Assembly (NCBI RefSeq): GCF_003313465.1
Contig: NZ_KZ845668.1
Span: 124,001-188,000, forward strand
Source: Thermoflavimicrobium daqui
Lineage (GTDB): Bacteria > Bacillota > Bacilli > Thermoactinomycetales > Thermoactinomycetaceae
DNA length: 64,000 bases
Direction: 5' to 3'
This document shows positions 38,237 to 51,253 of the stretch, piece by piece. The translations under genes were made by a program, and so were the position numbers. The notes under the pieces were generated by a model. It did not search any database. It worked only from the letters and a program-made list of their open reading frames with translations, and was not told where the DNA came from. Each line of letters opens with the position of its first letter. Within the stretch, counting starts at the first letter, position 1.

Positions 38237-38494
38237 GTGTTTATTCACCTAGGTGGAAATCGTATGATTCGCATTAGCGAGGTGGTTGCAATTATTGATG
38301 TAAATACCAATAAAGCTTCGGATCCATCTTGTTCATTTATCGAGCTTGCCAAAAAAGAAGGGCAAGTTGAACAAATTTCAGCGGACGAAATTAAATCATT
38401 TGTCATAACCAAGCAAAAAGTGTATGGCTCTCCGATTTCCTCGCTGACTCTGATGAAAAGAGCAGAGCAGAGCCAAAATCATCAGAAATTATGA
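38237..38494 (+). CDS. remB: RemB (YaaB, DUF370) regulatory protein
   Basis: 85 residues, beginning MFIHLGG and with the DUF370 fold related to RemA. In Bacillus it affects biofilm and wall-related transcription. GTG 38237 lies four bases after the recF stop. Same gene order as Bacillus. Confidence 0.9.
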   Translation: MFIHLGGNRMIRISEVVAIIDVNTNKASDPSCSFIELAKKEGQVEQISADEIKSFVITKQKVYGSPISSLTLMKRAEQSQNHQKL

Positions 38495-38539
38495 TCTCTA
38501 CAAGAACTGGATTTTGAAATGGATTAAGAGAGCAGGTGA

Positions 38540-40465
<1,926 letters not shown>

Positions 40466-40518
40466 TACTTGTTTAGAACCATGGTCTTGGTTGGTAAATG
40501 AATGGGGAGTTGAATGAT

Positions 40519-42966
40519 TTGGCAGAATCAGAACGTATTCAATCAGTCAATATTAGCGAAGAGATGAAGACTTCCTTTTTGGATTATGCGATGAGTGTAA
40601 TAGTGAGCCGGGCTTTACCTGATGTCCGTGACGGGCTAAAACCGGTTCACCGCCGTATATTATATTCCCTACATGAACAGGGAATGACACCTGATAAGCC
40701 TTATAAAAAATCCGCACACGTAGTCGGGAACGTACTAGCGCAGTACCATCCTCATAGTGACACTGCCGTATATGATGCCATGGTAAGAATGGCTCAAGAT
40801 TTTTCATTCCGTTACATGTTAATTGATGGTCATGGGAATTTTGGATCGGTGGACGGGGATGCCCCGGCAGCCATGCGTTATACAGAGGCGCGCATGGCTT
40901 CAATCACGTTAGAGCTTCTTCGGGATATTCACAAAGATACGATCGACTTTATGCCTAACTATGATGGGCAAAAACAAGAACCACAGTTCCTTCCTGCACG
41001 CTTTCCTAATTTACTTGTAAATGGGTCTGCTGGAATTGCAGTAGGAATGGCTACCAATATCCCACCACATAATCTCAATGAAGTCATTAATGGAATTCTG
41101 TATTTGATTGATCATCCTGAAGCGACTATCGATGAATTAATGAAATTAATCAAAGGCCCTGACTTCCCAACAGGGGGAATCATTCTTGGTTTAGATGGCA
41201 TCCGTAAAGCATTCCGAACTGGAAGAGGTAGTATTCAGATTCGTGCCAAAACCCGAATTGAAGAAGCGGGTAATGGTAAGATGCGTATTGTGGTAGAAGA
41301 ACTTCCGTATCAAGTGAATAAGGCCAAGTTAGTTGAAAAGATTGCAGAATTGGCACGGGATAAGAAAGTGGATGGAATCACTGACCTACGTGATGAGTCT
41401 GACCGAAATGGAATGCGTGTGGTCATCGAATTGCGTCGTGATGTCAATCCACGTATCATCTTAAATAACTTGTACAAACACACCCAGTTGCAAACAGGCT
41501 TTGGGATTAATATGTTAGCTTTGGTCAACGGAAAACCTCAAGTGCTTAATATAAAACAGGCTTTGTATCATTACCTTGAGCACCAAGTAGAAGTCATTCG
41601 CCGCCGGACTCAATTTGACCTAAATAGAGCAGAAGAACGTGCTCATATTTTAGAGGGCTTAAGGATTGCCCTTGATCATATCGATGAAGTAATTAACCTA
41701 ATCCGTTCATCGAAGGATACATCAACAGCCCGTACAGCTTTGATGGAACATTTTGGTTTAAGTGAAAAACAAGCCCAAGCCATCCTTGATATGCGTCTGC
41801 AACGCCTAACTGGCTTAGAACGTGACAAGATCGAGAAAGAATATGCCGAGCTCCAACAGACGATTGCTGAGTTAAAAGCGATATTAGCAGACGAAGCAAA
41901 AATCCGTGGGGTTGTGAAGCAAGAAATTATCGAGATCAAAGAGAAATACGGAGATGAGCGCCGTACACGTATTAAGATCGACGTAGAAAGCATTGAAGAT
42001 GAAGACCTAATTCCGGAGGAAGAAGTCGCGATTATTATGAGTCACCGAGGCTATATTAAACGGATGCCTCTGTCTAACTATCGTGCTCAAAAAAGAGGTG
42101 GCAAAGGTGTTACCGGAATGGGGACTAAAGATGATGATTTTGTGCAAAATCTCTTCGTTACCCATTCACATAACTACTTGCTATTCTTCTCAAATAAAGG
42201 GAAAGTTTATCGATTAAAAGCCTATGAGGTGCCAGAATTAGGTAGAACGGCTCGGGGCACCCCTATTATTAATTTGATTCAAATTGATCAAGGTGAATAT
42301 ATTCATGCCATTATTCCTGTCAAAGAATTTAATGATGAAAACTATCTGATCTTCTGTACCATGCATGGGATTGTGAAGAAAACAGCATTATCGGAATTTG
42401 AAAATATCCGTCGTAACGGACTATTTGCGATTAACTTACGCGAAGAAGATGAATTGGTTAGCGTTCGTATGACAGATGGAGATCAAGAAATCATTATTGG
42501 AACAAGTACAGGAATGTCGATTCGCTTCCATGAAGCAGATGTAAGAGAGATGGGACGATCTGCGACAGGAGTGAAAGGAATCACCCTCACGGATGAAGAT
42601 TATGTGATTGATATGGATATTGCGATTCCAGGAAGAGATGTATTAATCGTAACCAAAAAAGGTTATGGAAAAAGAACGCCACTTTCGGAGTATCGTGTAC
42701 AATCACGGGGTGGAAAAGGGATCAAAACATTAAGCATTACTGAGAAAAAAGGGCAAGTAATCGGTCATAAAGTAGTTTCAGCTGAAGAAGACCTGATGAT
42801 CATTACCCAATCTGGAACAGTCATCCGGATTAACGTAGCCGATATTTCAGTCATGGGACGGTATGCTCAAGGTGTCAAACTGATTGCGGTAGATGGAAAT
42901 GAAGAAGTAGCGACCGTCGCTCGCGTACAAATTACAGATGAAGAAGTTGAAGAAGAAAAAGAATAA
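40519..42966 (+). CDS. gyrA: DNA gyrase subunit A
   Basis: 815 residues. The catalytic Tyr lies in [11 protein letters not shown]; the GyrA box QKRGGKG at the start of the C-terminal beta-pinwheel marks it as gyrase rather than topoisomerase IV; the tail is acidic. TTG 40519 is chosen since GGGGAG lies nine bases upstream. ATG 40498 is in frame but would put that site inside the gene. Confidence 0.96.
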   Translation: MAESERIQSVNISEEMKTSFLDYAMSVIVSRALPDVRDGLKPVHRRILYSLHEQGMTPDKPYKKSAHVVGNVLAQYHPHSDTAVYDAMVRMAQDFSFRYMLIDGHGNFGSVDGDAPAAMRYTEARMASITLELLRDIHKDTIDFMPNYDGQKQEPQFLPARFPNLLVNGSAGIAVGMATNIPPHNLNEVINGILYLIDHPEATIDELMKLIKGPDFPTGGIILGLDGIRKAFRTGRGSIQIRAKTRIEEAGNGKMRIVVEELPYQVNKAKLVEKIAELARDKKVDGITDLRDESDRNGMRVVIELRRDVNPRIILNNLYKHTQLQTGFGINMLALVNGKPQVLNIKQALYHYLEHQVEVIRRRTQFDLNRAEERAHILEGLRIALDHIDEVINLIRSSKDTSTARTALMEHFGLSEKQAQAILDMRLQRLTGLERDKIEKEYAELQQTIAELKAILADEAKIRGVVKQEIIEIKEKYGDERRTRIKIDVESIEDEDLIPEEEVAIIMSHRGYIKRMPLSNYRAQKRGGKGVTGMGTKDDDFVQNLFVTHSHNYLLFFSNKGKVYRLKAYEVPELGRTARGTPIINLIQIDQGEYIHAIIPVKEFNDENYLIFCTMHGIVKKTALSEFENIRRNGLFAINLREEDELVSVRMTDGDQEIIIGTSTGMSIRFHEADVREMGRSATGVKGITLTDEDYVIDMDIAIPGRDVLIVTKKGYGKRTPLSEYRVQSRGGKGIKTLSITEKKGQVIGHKVVSAEEDLMIITQSGTVIRINVADISVMGRYAQGVKLIAVDGNEEVATVARVQITDEEVEEEKE

Positions 42967-42984
42967 ATCATGAGGGATGATTTT

Positions 42985-43024
42985 AGCGAACATTGCCGAT
43001 GATAATGGTAATGTTCGCTTTTTA
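42985..43024 (+). terminator. Terminator after gyrA
   Basis: AGCGAACATT pairs with AATGTTCGCT, followed by TTTTTATC. Confidence 0.9.
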
Positions 43025-43040
43025 TCATCTTTCCAAAAAG

Positions 43041-43070
43041 TTATCCACAATTATCCACAGGTTATCCACA
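43041..43070 (+). other. Three phased DnaA boxes behind gyrA
   Basis: TTATCCACA occurs at 43041, 43051 and 43062, all on the same strand and 10-11 bp apart, that is one helical turn. They lie after the gyrA terminator and before guaB. Confidence 0.88.
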
Positions 43071-43148
43071 GTCTATACACATCCTTTTTCAGATGATTCT
43101 AATCTATTTATTCTTCATTGACTGTACATCGTAGCTTTGCTACACTAG

Positions 43149-44645
<1,497 letters not shown>

Positions 44646-44706
44646 AATATAAAATCAATGAGTTATTATAATCAAAATGACTCAGAAGATAATTAAGGAT
44701 AAATGT

Positions 44707-44742
44707 GAAGAAGTAGGAAACTCCTCCTGCTTCTTCTTTTCT
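44707..44742 (+). terminator. Terminator after guaB
   Basis: GAAGAAG-T-AGGA pairs with TCCT-G-CTTCTTC, followed by TTTTCTTTT. Confidence 0.85.
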
Positions 44743-44818
44743 TTTGTTAGCGGATATTGTAAACTTGAATGAGTCGGTAAAGAACGGATTGATTTTGGAT
44801 GGAAGGGAGGAGTTACTG

Positions 44819-46054
44819 ATGAAGCATCGATGGGGATTTGGTTTAGGAATTCTACTGTTTGTGGCTTTGACTTTGGGTATGCCTGTCCAAGGTTTTGCTC
44901 AAACAAACTCATCTCTTTCAAACCTCGAAGCCAAAGCTTATTTTATGATGGATTATGAAACAGGAACCATTTTGGCTGAGGAAAAATCAGAAACAAAACG
45001 TCCACCTGCCAGTATGACGAAATTGATGACAGCTTTTCTTGTTTTGGACGAAATAAAGGCTGGAAAGCTGAAATGGGAAGACCAAGTGAAGATTGGCAAA
45101 CGACCGGGAGCACTCACAGGAGAACCGGTTCCATTTAAGACAGGAACTCAGGAAACGGTTCGTGACTTAGTTACAGCAATGATGGTTAAATCTTCCAATT
45201 CTGCTGCTGTAGCCTTGGCAGAACACATAGGACAAACCGAAGATCAATTTGCCGATATGATGAATCAAAAGGCGAAACAGTTGAAGATGCATCAAACGAA
45301 ATTTTTCACTGCGAGTGGTTTAGATAAGGCTTCTTATAAAGAATTTGCCCCTAAAAACGGTGTGGATAATCGAATGTCTGCACACGATACAGCTATTTTA
45401 GCTCGCGAATTAATGAAACAACATGGCGAAATATTAGATATCACCAAGCAAGCCAAAGTAACCATCCATGTAGGGGAAACAAAGCAAAAATTAGAAAACA
45501 CGAATGATATGCTATCGCCAAAAAATAAATACTATGTAGATGAAGTGGATGGACTCAAAACAGGATTTACAGATGAAGCAGGAGCTTGTTTTGTGGGAAC
45601 GGCTAAAAAAGGGAATATGCGCTTAATCACAGTAGTGATGAAATCATCAAAGAGTGGTCGATTTAAAGCAACCAAAAAACTATTAACATACGCTTTTGAT
45701 AACTACCAAGTAAAACCGCTGAAAAAAGCAGGCGAATCGATCGCTAAATCAGAAAATTTAACAATCCCTAATGGTGTAGAGCGCACAGTCCCCATGGTCT
45801 TAGAAAAGGATCTCCAATTTCCTATACATAAAGGGGAAGAAAGTAAATATACCTTCCAAGTTACCAAAGACCATGTCCAAGCTCCGATCAAAAAAGGTCA
45901 GACTTTAGGAAAGATCAAAGTCTTGTACAATGGTCAGGAAGTAAAAGGATTAGAACCATTTAAGTTAGTTGCTCAAACCGATGTAGAAGAGGCAAGCTCC
46001 ATTCGCTTATTCTTCCGTGAGATCGGTGATACTATCTCAGGCTGGTTTAGCTAA
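44819..46054 (+). CDS. dacA: D-alanyl-D-alanine carboxypeptidase (DacA/PBP5 type), first copy
   Basis: 411 residues: an export signal (about 1-25), a serine peptidase domain with SMTKLM (S-x-x-K), SSNSA (S-x-N) and KTGF (K-T-G), a C-terminal PBP5 beta domain and an amphipathic end FFREIGDTISGWF that can hold it to the membrane. It trims the terminal D-Ala of wall peptides. ATG 44819 follows GGGAGGAG. dacA behind guaB is the Bacillus order. Confidence 0.95.
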   Translation: MKHRWGFGLGILLFVALTLGMPVQGFAQTNSSLSNLEAKAYFMMDYETGTILAEEKSETKRPPASMTKLMTAFLVLDEIKAGKLKWEDQVKIGKRPGALTGEPVPFKTGTQETVRDLVTAMMVKSSNSAAVALAEHIGQTEDQFADMMNQKAKQLKMHQTKFFTASGLDKASYKEFAPKNGVDNRMSAHDTAILARELMKQHGEILDITKQAKVTIHVGETKQKLENTNDMLSPKNKYYVDEVDGLKTGFTDEAGACFVGTAKKGNMRLITVVMKSSKSGRFKATKKLLTYAFDNYQVKPLKKAGESIAKSENLTIPNGVERTVPMVLEKDLQFPIHKGEESKYTFQVTKDHVQAPIKKGQTLGKIKVLYNGQEVKGLEPFKLVAQTDVEEASSIRLFFREIGDTISGWFS

Positions 46055-46412
46055 TTCATATAAAAACGAATGGTAAAGCTATTACGATCAATAGATAAAT
46101 AGATAAATAGTACACAGTCTTCAACTAAAACAAATAAGTAGATTACGTTAAATCGTATAAAAAGCGAAGAGTATATAGGATATATGGTATCATTCGAGTC
46201 AAAACCAAATTCATTCCTAGACGAAGTAGCGAATCGTTTTTGTGTAGGAACGACTTATGATTGATTGAGTGGGAGTTCAAAAACGATGAGTGGTTGATTA
46301 ATACTACAACCTTAATTTATATAATAAATAGTTATAGAACCTATCTCTTGGTGATGATGTACAAGAGTTAGGTTTTTTTCATTGGATAGAATTGGAAAGC
46401 AAAGGAGCAGGT
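46055..46412. other. Spacer before the two-component genes, with a repeat copy
   Basis: Contains dispersed repeat copy 4. No gene is seen and no strong terminator is seen behind dacA. A hairpin-like ACCTATCTCTTGG...CAAGAGTTAGGTTTTTTTC at 46,339-46,380 could end transcription before the regulator. Confidence 0.5.
46188..46313 (+). repeat. Dispersed intergenic repeat, copy 4
   Basis: ATCATTCGAG, TTCATTCCTAGACGAAG, CGAATCGTTTTTGTGTAGGA, then AACGATGAGTGGTTGATTA and CAACCTT, in the same order as copies 1 and 2. Confidence 0.65.
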
Positions 46413-47129
46413 ATGATGCTGATAGAAGACAGTAAGATTTTACTTGTTGATGATGATCAACATATTTTAAACTTGCTGGAATTTGTTTTGAAAAAAGAGC
46501 AATTTAACCAGATCAAGACAGCCAAAAGTGGCCGAGAAGCTAGCCAATTATGCCAAAGTTGGATGCCTCATTTGATCATACTCGATATCATGCTACCTGA
46601 TACGGATGGACTATCTCTATGTAAAGAATTGCGTCAGTGGACACGTGTACCTATTTTATTTTTGACAGCAAAAACTACCGACTTAGATATTTTAGCCGGA
46701 TTTCAATTTGGTGGAGATGATTATATTACTAAACCATTTAATCCTTTGGAAGTGGTCGCAAGAATTCGAGCTCAATTACGCCGGGAGCAATATATGTTCG
46801 AACAGCCACAGATTGAAAGTGTCACATTCGACTTTGGTCGCTTTCGAGTAAATGAAGCGTATGGACAACTATGGGTGGAAGGTGAACAGATCGAGTGCCC
46901 AGCCAAAGAATTTCAGTTGCTTGTCTATATGTGTAAACATCCAAATCGAATTTTCAGCTGGAAACAACTGTACCGTCAGGTATGGGAAGAAATGGAGTAT
47001 TATGGGGGGCATAATACTGTCAAAGTTCATATCAGGAGACTTCGAGAAAAGATCGAACGAGATCCTAGTCATCCTGAATATCTCGTGACCGTAAGAGGTT
47101 TAGGGTACAAAATGGTTTTACCCAAGTAG
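46413..47129 (+). CDS. OmpR/PhoB-family response regulator
   Basis: 238 residues: an N-terminal receiver with phospho-acceptor Asp58 (IILDIMLPDTDG), LTAK and the Lys in ITKPFNP, then a winged helix (VKVHIRRLREKIERDPSHPEYLVTVRGLGYK). ATG 46413 follows AAAGGAGCAG. It pairs with the kinase 17 bases downstream. The neighbouring ABC exporter genes point to a BceRS-like or lantibiotic-type sensing unit, but they lie on the opposite strand. Confidence 0.92.
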   Translation: MMLIEDSKILLVDDDQHILNLLEFVLKKEQFNQIKTAKSGREASQLCQSWMPHLIILDIMLPDTDGLSLCKELRQWTRVPILFLTAKTTDLDILAGFQFGGDDYITKPFNPLEVVARIRAQLRREQYMFEQPQIESVTFDFGRFRVNEAYGQLWVEGEQIECPAKEFQLLVYMCKHPNRIFSWKQLYRQVWEEMEYYGGHNTVKVHIRRLREKIERDPSHPEYLVTVRGLGYKMVLPK

Positions 47130-47146
47130 AAGGGAAATATGATGCA

Positions 47147-48604
47147 ATGAAGCGGCGATTTACCTTTTATTTTTTACTTATATTGTTACTCCTATTTGTG
47201 TCACTGTTTCTATGGGGAATGATTGGTCCACCATGGATTTATGAATATGTTTTGAAGCGAAATTATCCCGAAAATCTTTTAACCCAAGACTACTTGGAAA
47301 AGATTGCAGAAAGTACAGTATGGAAAGATGAGCAAGTATCGATCAAACCAGAAGTCCTCCATTTTATCCAGCGACATAAAGGTTGGCTCCAAGTATTAGA
47401 TGAGAATGGCAATGAAATTTATCAGTATCGACGGCCTGATCATCTTCCTCAACATTATATCCCAGGGCAATTAGTTTCTTATTACCAATTTCCTGAACGG
47501 ACAGGCTTTCTGATCTCGACTTGGTATGGAAAGATAAATGGGAGAAACTTAACTTGGATCTTAGGAAAAGATCGACATCACGCGAATAAAGAAACGGTCC
47601 CGATGAATGTACAAGCTCAATTTGCAAGTTCGATGTTTGCTGGTTGGCTTGTCATTACTCTGATTCTAGCTTTTCTCATCGGGAAATTTCTGGGGAGTCC
47701 GCTTTTATCAATTTTAACTTGGCTACAAACACTTTCCGCTGGCTCGTATGATGAGCCGCTCGATCGTCGAGGGAGACCGATTAGTCAAAATCGATTTGGC
47801 ATTATGAAACGTTCTTATCGAATTTATAGAGAAGTGATCGAAGCACTGCACAAATTGACTCGTACTTTAAAACAGAATGAAGAAGACCGAAAACAATTAG
47901 AGAAAACCCGAGAAGAGTGGATGACTGGGGTTTCTCATGATCTAAAAACACCATTATCAACAATTAAGGGATATGTGGATGTGTTGAGTTCCAAACATTA
48001 CCCGTTAAGTGAACACGAGGTGAGTGAAATAACAGACATTTTACAAGAACGGATCAGGTATATGGAAGATTTAATTCAAGATTTCAATTTAACATTTCGT
48101 TTAAAAAATCATGCTCTTCCTTTACATAAGCAGCGAGTGGATATTGCTAATTTAGTACAAGAATCCGTACTAGATATGGCCAATTCTCCAAGGGCTGAAA
48201 AGTATGAATTCCGGTTTTCTTCCAGTCCGGAAGAGTTATATGCCGATGTCGATCCGAAATGGTTTAAACGAGCGATGGACAACTTAATTGGCAATGCGGT
48301 GATTCATAATCCACCAGGAACACTGATTGAAGTGATGGTGCAAGAGAAGAAGCAATCCTATCAAGTAGTGATCCGTGATCATGGGAAAGGAATGGATGAG
48401 GAGACGCAATCCCGTTTGTTTGATCGTTATTATCGAGGAACAGATAGTGGCAGAAATTATAGTGGGACTGGTCTGGGAATGGCCATTGCCTATCAGTTAA
48501 TCCAAGCTCACCAAGGTAAGATGGATTTGGTTAGTCAACCGAGTCACGGAACAAAAATTACGATGAACTTTCCTTATGAGAATACAAAAGCACCTGCTGA
48601 TTGA
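47147..48604 (+). CDS. Membrane sensor histidine kinase
   Basis: 485 residues. Two membrane segments (about 5-27 and 165-185) flank an extracytoplasmic domain of about 135 residues, then a HAMP-like linker, the H box VSHDLKTPLS with His264, and a HATPase domain (NLIGNAVIHN, DHGKGMD, GTGLGMAIA). It should phosphorylate the regulator just upstream. The sizeable extracellular domain differs from the very short loop of BceS-type kinases, so it may bind a ligand itself. Confidence 0.92.
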   Translation: MKRRFTFYFLLILLLLFVSLFLWGMIGPPWIYEYVLKRNYPENLLTQDYLEKIAESTVWKDEQVSIKPEVLHFIQRHKGWLQVLDENGNEIYQYRRPDHLPQHYIPGQLVSYYQFPERTGFLISTWYGKINGRNLTWILGKDRHHANKETVPMNVQAQFASSMFAGWLVITLILAFLIGKFLGSPLLSILTWLQTLSAGSYDEPLDRRGRPISQNRFGIMKRSYRIYREVIEALHKLTRTLKQNEEDRKQLEKTREEWMTGVSHDLKTPLSTIKGYVDVLSSKHYPLSEHEVSEITDILQERIRYMEDLIQDFNLTFRLKNHALPLHKQRVDIANLVQESVLDMANSPRAEKYEFRFSSSPEELYADVDPKWFKRAMDNLIGNAVIHNPPGTLIEVMVQEKKQSYQVVIRDHGKGMDEETQSRLFDRYYRGTDSGRNYSGTGLGMAIAYQLIQAHQGKMDLVSQPSHGTKITMNFPYENTKAPAD

Positions 48605-48618
48605 CAGGTGCTTTGATT
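48587..48618. terminator. Bidirectional terminator between the kinase and ABC permease genes
   Basis: AAAGCACCTG pairs with CAGGTGCTTT. The left arm overlaps the kinase 3' end. Confidence 0.85.
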
Positions 48619-49361
48619 TATGAATGCATATCTTTTTTGGTAAAAACACGAAGTCCGATGAAAAGAGCGATGATAAATACAGAAATAACGATACCATAGA
48701 AAACGGGATAAGATTGAATGGGCGCTTCGTCAGCTGGAGACATGGCTAGATTGGGTAATGCCCAAGGATAATACTGTCCGTACTTCGTGTAAGATAAAAT
48801 AAAGGCAGGGATCGCGAACCCAATATTGATCGCGAGCGGAACACCAAAACTACGCCAATGAGTGGAAACGATCATCTGAATGGTGGCAAGAGGTAGAGAG
48901 GCTATGCAACCCAACATGGCGAACTTGAGTAAATCCAACCAGGGAAGTTCCCCAGGAATTCCTGTGATTAAACCGGCTGGGATATAAAGCACGACCATAA
49001 GCAGCTGGGTAAAAGCGAGTAAGACGAAAACGAGTGTTAGTTTGCTCAAATAAACCTGAGATCGTTTTATAGGTAGAGCAAGCAACTGCTTCCACCCTCC
49101 ACCGATATGTTCACTACGACAAATGAGTGCAGAGTAGATTCCTGTTAAGATAGGCAAGATTAAAGGGCCATAAAAAATTTGTAACTGCGTCCATGCTTCA
49201 ATCCAACCATTATCACCTGGGCCCATAAAAACCTCATAATTGCCAAAATAATTGCTTATACCAAATAAGATACCAAGTAGGGGACCGATTAGCATCAAAA
49301 TCCATATTTTTAAACGACGGATTTTGATCCATTCGACTGCAAATAGTTTTATCATAACCAA
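48618..49361 (-). CDS. ABC-2-type transporter permease, second subunit
   Basis: 247 residues with six hydrophobic segments and EWIKIRRLKIWILML at the N-terminus, as in BcrB/LanG-type permeases. Paired with the permease just upstream (nine bases between them) and the ATPase. The three genes form one operon likely to export or repel a peptide antibiotic; the substrate is unknown. Confidence 0.82.
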   Translation of the reverse strand: MVMIKLFAVEWIKIRRLKIWILMLIGPLLGILFGISNYFGNYEVFMGPGDNGWIEAWTQLQIFYGPLILPILTGIYSALICRSEHIGGGWKQLLALPIKRSQVYLSKLTLVFVLLAFTQLLMVVLYIPAGLITGIPGELPWLDLLKFAMLGCIASLPLATIQMIVSTHWRSFGVPLAINIGFAIPAFILSYTKYGQYYPWALPNLAMSPADEAPIQSYPVFYGIVISVFIIALFIGLRVFTKKDMHS

Positions 49362-49370
49362 ACCCTCCCT

Positions 49371-50126
49371 TTAATAAATGTCACGACGCGCAAAGTCTTT
49401 GGCCCCAATGAATAACAGAACAATCCCAATTCCTAAACCAAGTAGATTCATCAGAAGTAAATCTGGATTGGGAACCATCCCCTTTTCCGACATGATAAAA
49501 GCGAAGGATTGGAGTGGATAAGCCCAAGGCAGCCAGCGCGTAAAATCACCGAAGTTTAGGAATAGTCCTACCATAGCTGATACGGTACCGATCGTAATGG
49601 AGAAAGCTTGGTTACGGATGACCATCGATAACCATAGTTGAAAGGCTATAATCGGTAGGGAGGAAATATAAGGACCAAAACTATTTTTGAAAAGGATGAT
49701 CCAAGGAATCGGGTCTTTTGCACCCAAACAGAGTCCAAATAGAGCGAGTCCAACGGTTAGAAGTAATGCTGAAATCAACGAACAGATCACTGCCCAAGTA
49801 AATTTACTAACATAAACTCCTGTGCGTGACAAAGGAAGGGCTAGCGTATGTTTCCACCCTTTTGACTGATGTTCGGTATTGGCGATTACGGAGCATGTAA
49901 TGGTAATCCCAACAGGAACAGCGAATACCATAATTCCGATTAAGATATTAAGATGGGTGGTCCACCAGTCTCCCGTTTTATTCACTTCTTTTACATAGTA
50001 ATCGTAACGGATAAGCGATTCTGCTAGCTTCAGTAAGACAGTGACAAAGGGAACGAGTATCGTCACCAGCCATAAGGAAGTTCGTTTCATTTTCAGTTGA
50101 TCTGAAGTTAATAGTTTTCCAATCAT
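49371..50126 (-). CDS. ABC-2-type transporter permease, first subunit
   Basis: 251 residues with six hydrophobic segments and DQLKMKRTSLWLV at the N-terminus. It resembles the other permease in layout (HQSKGWKHTLALPLSRTGVYVSKF compares with HIGGGWKQLLALPIKRSQVYLSKL), so the two arose by duplication. Its ATG overlaps the ATPase stop by four bases. Confidence 0.82.
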   Translation of the reverse strand: MIGKLLTSDQLKMKRTSLWLVTILVPFVTVLLKLAESLIRYDYYVKEVNKTGDWWTTHLNILIGIMVFAVPVGITITCSVIANTEHQSKGWKHTLALPLSRTGVYVSKFTWAVICSLISALLLTVGLALFGLCLGAKDPIPWIILFKNSFGPYISSLPIIAFQLWLSMVIRNQAFSITIGTVSAMVGLFLNFGDFTRWLPWAYPLQSFAFIMSEKGMVPNPDLLLMNLLGLGIGIVLLFIGAKDFARRDIY

Positions 50127-51037
50127 AAGCTTTCCCCCTTCCCAGTTAGCTCTAGGAAGATATCCTCCAAAGAAAGTTTCACTTCTTCTAACCGCGATAC
50201 ACGAAATCCTGCTTGTATTAGAGAGATATTAATATCTGCCGCCTGATCGTGATTAGTTTGTGGAAGCCAAATCGCTTCGTCTTCCACTTTCGCTGAAATC
50301 CCTTGTTTATGAAGGAACTGAACAGCATACTGAGGAGAATCGATGACGATTTTAAGTCGAGCACCACTTTGCTCTCGTAGAGTTTCGATCGAATTTTGGA
50401 AAATCATCTTTCCTTTATGGATGATTCCTACTTGTGTAGCCATTTGATCAATTTCGCTTAATAGATGGCTAGAGACAAGGATAGTCATACCATATTCCTT
50501 AGGTAGGTTTTTGATAAGCTCACGTATCTCTTGGATACCTGCTGGATCTAAACCATTAGTGGGTTCGTCGAGAATCAGTAATTTGGGCATTCCTAGCAAT
50601 GCAGCGGCGATTCCCAATCTTTGTTTCATTCCCAAGGAATATTCTTTTACCAAGCGATTAGCTGATTCAGTTAAGCGAACAATATCGAGTACTTGATGGA
50701 TACGATTAACAGGAGCTTCTAATAATCGACGAATAACCTCTAAATTTTCATAGCCAGTAAGATGTCCATAATAAGATGGTGATTCAACTAAAGAGCCAAT
50801 TTGTCGTAGAATTTCTAAGCGATTCTGTTTTAATTCTTTATTAAAAATACGAACTTCCCCTGAAGTGGGCTTTATGAGATTCAGTAACATCCGAATGGTT
50901 GTTGTTTTTCCTGCTCCATTGGGTCCTAAAAAACCATAGATCTCACCTTCTTTTACCTGCATATTTAAGCGATTAACAGAGATGCGATCTCCATATTTTC
51001 TTGTCAACTGAAGGGTCTGTATAATCATTTCTGCCAT
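50123..51037 (-). CDS. ABC transporter ATPase, bacitracin/lantibiotic type (BcrA-like)
   Basis: 304 residues: Walker A GPNGAGKTTTIRM, signature YSLGMKQRLGIA, Walker B LLILDEPTNGLDP and a C-terminal extension of the BcrA group. It powers the two permeases downstream. GAGGTGATCAAC precedes ATG 51037; an open extension of seven residues has no such site. Confidence 0.9.
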   Translation of the reverse strand: MAEMIIQTLQLTRKYGDRISVNRLNMQVKEGEIYGFLGPNGAGKTTTIRMLLNLIKPTSGEVRIFNKELKQNRLEILRQIGSLVESPSYYGHLTGYENLEVIRRLLEAPVNRIHQVLDIVRLTESANRLVKEYSLGMKQRLGIAAALLGMPKLLILDEPTNGLDPAGIQEIRELIKNLPKEYGMTILVSSHLLSEIDQMATQVGIIHKGKMIFQNSIETLREQSGARLKIVIDSPQYAVQFLHKQGISAKVEDEAIWLPQTNHDQAADINISLIQAGFRVSRLEEVKLSLEDIFLELTGKGESL

Positions 51038-51253
51038 GTTGATCACCTCGATATTCATTAAATAATGCTCAGGTTAAGTAGAAGGAAACCAAAGGTTAAA
51101 TAGAGGTTAATCTTAAGCAAAAATGAATGTGTACAGGTTTTAATCCAAAAAAACAAGGGGTATTACAAAATTGGAATGATACTATACTTTTATTCTGTTA
51201 TAAAATGAATGAAGATAAGGGAATATATTCTATCACCGAGGAGAAAAATCTTC

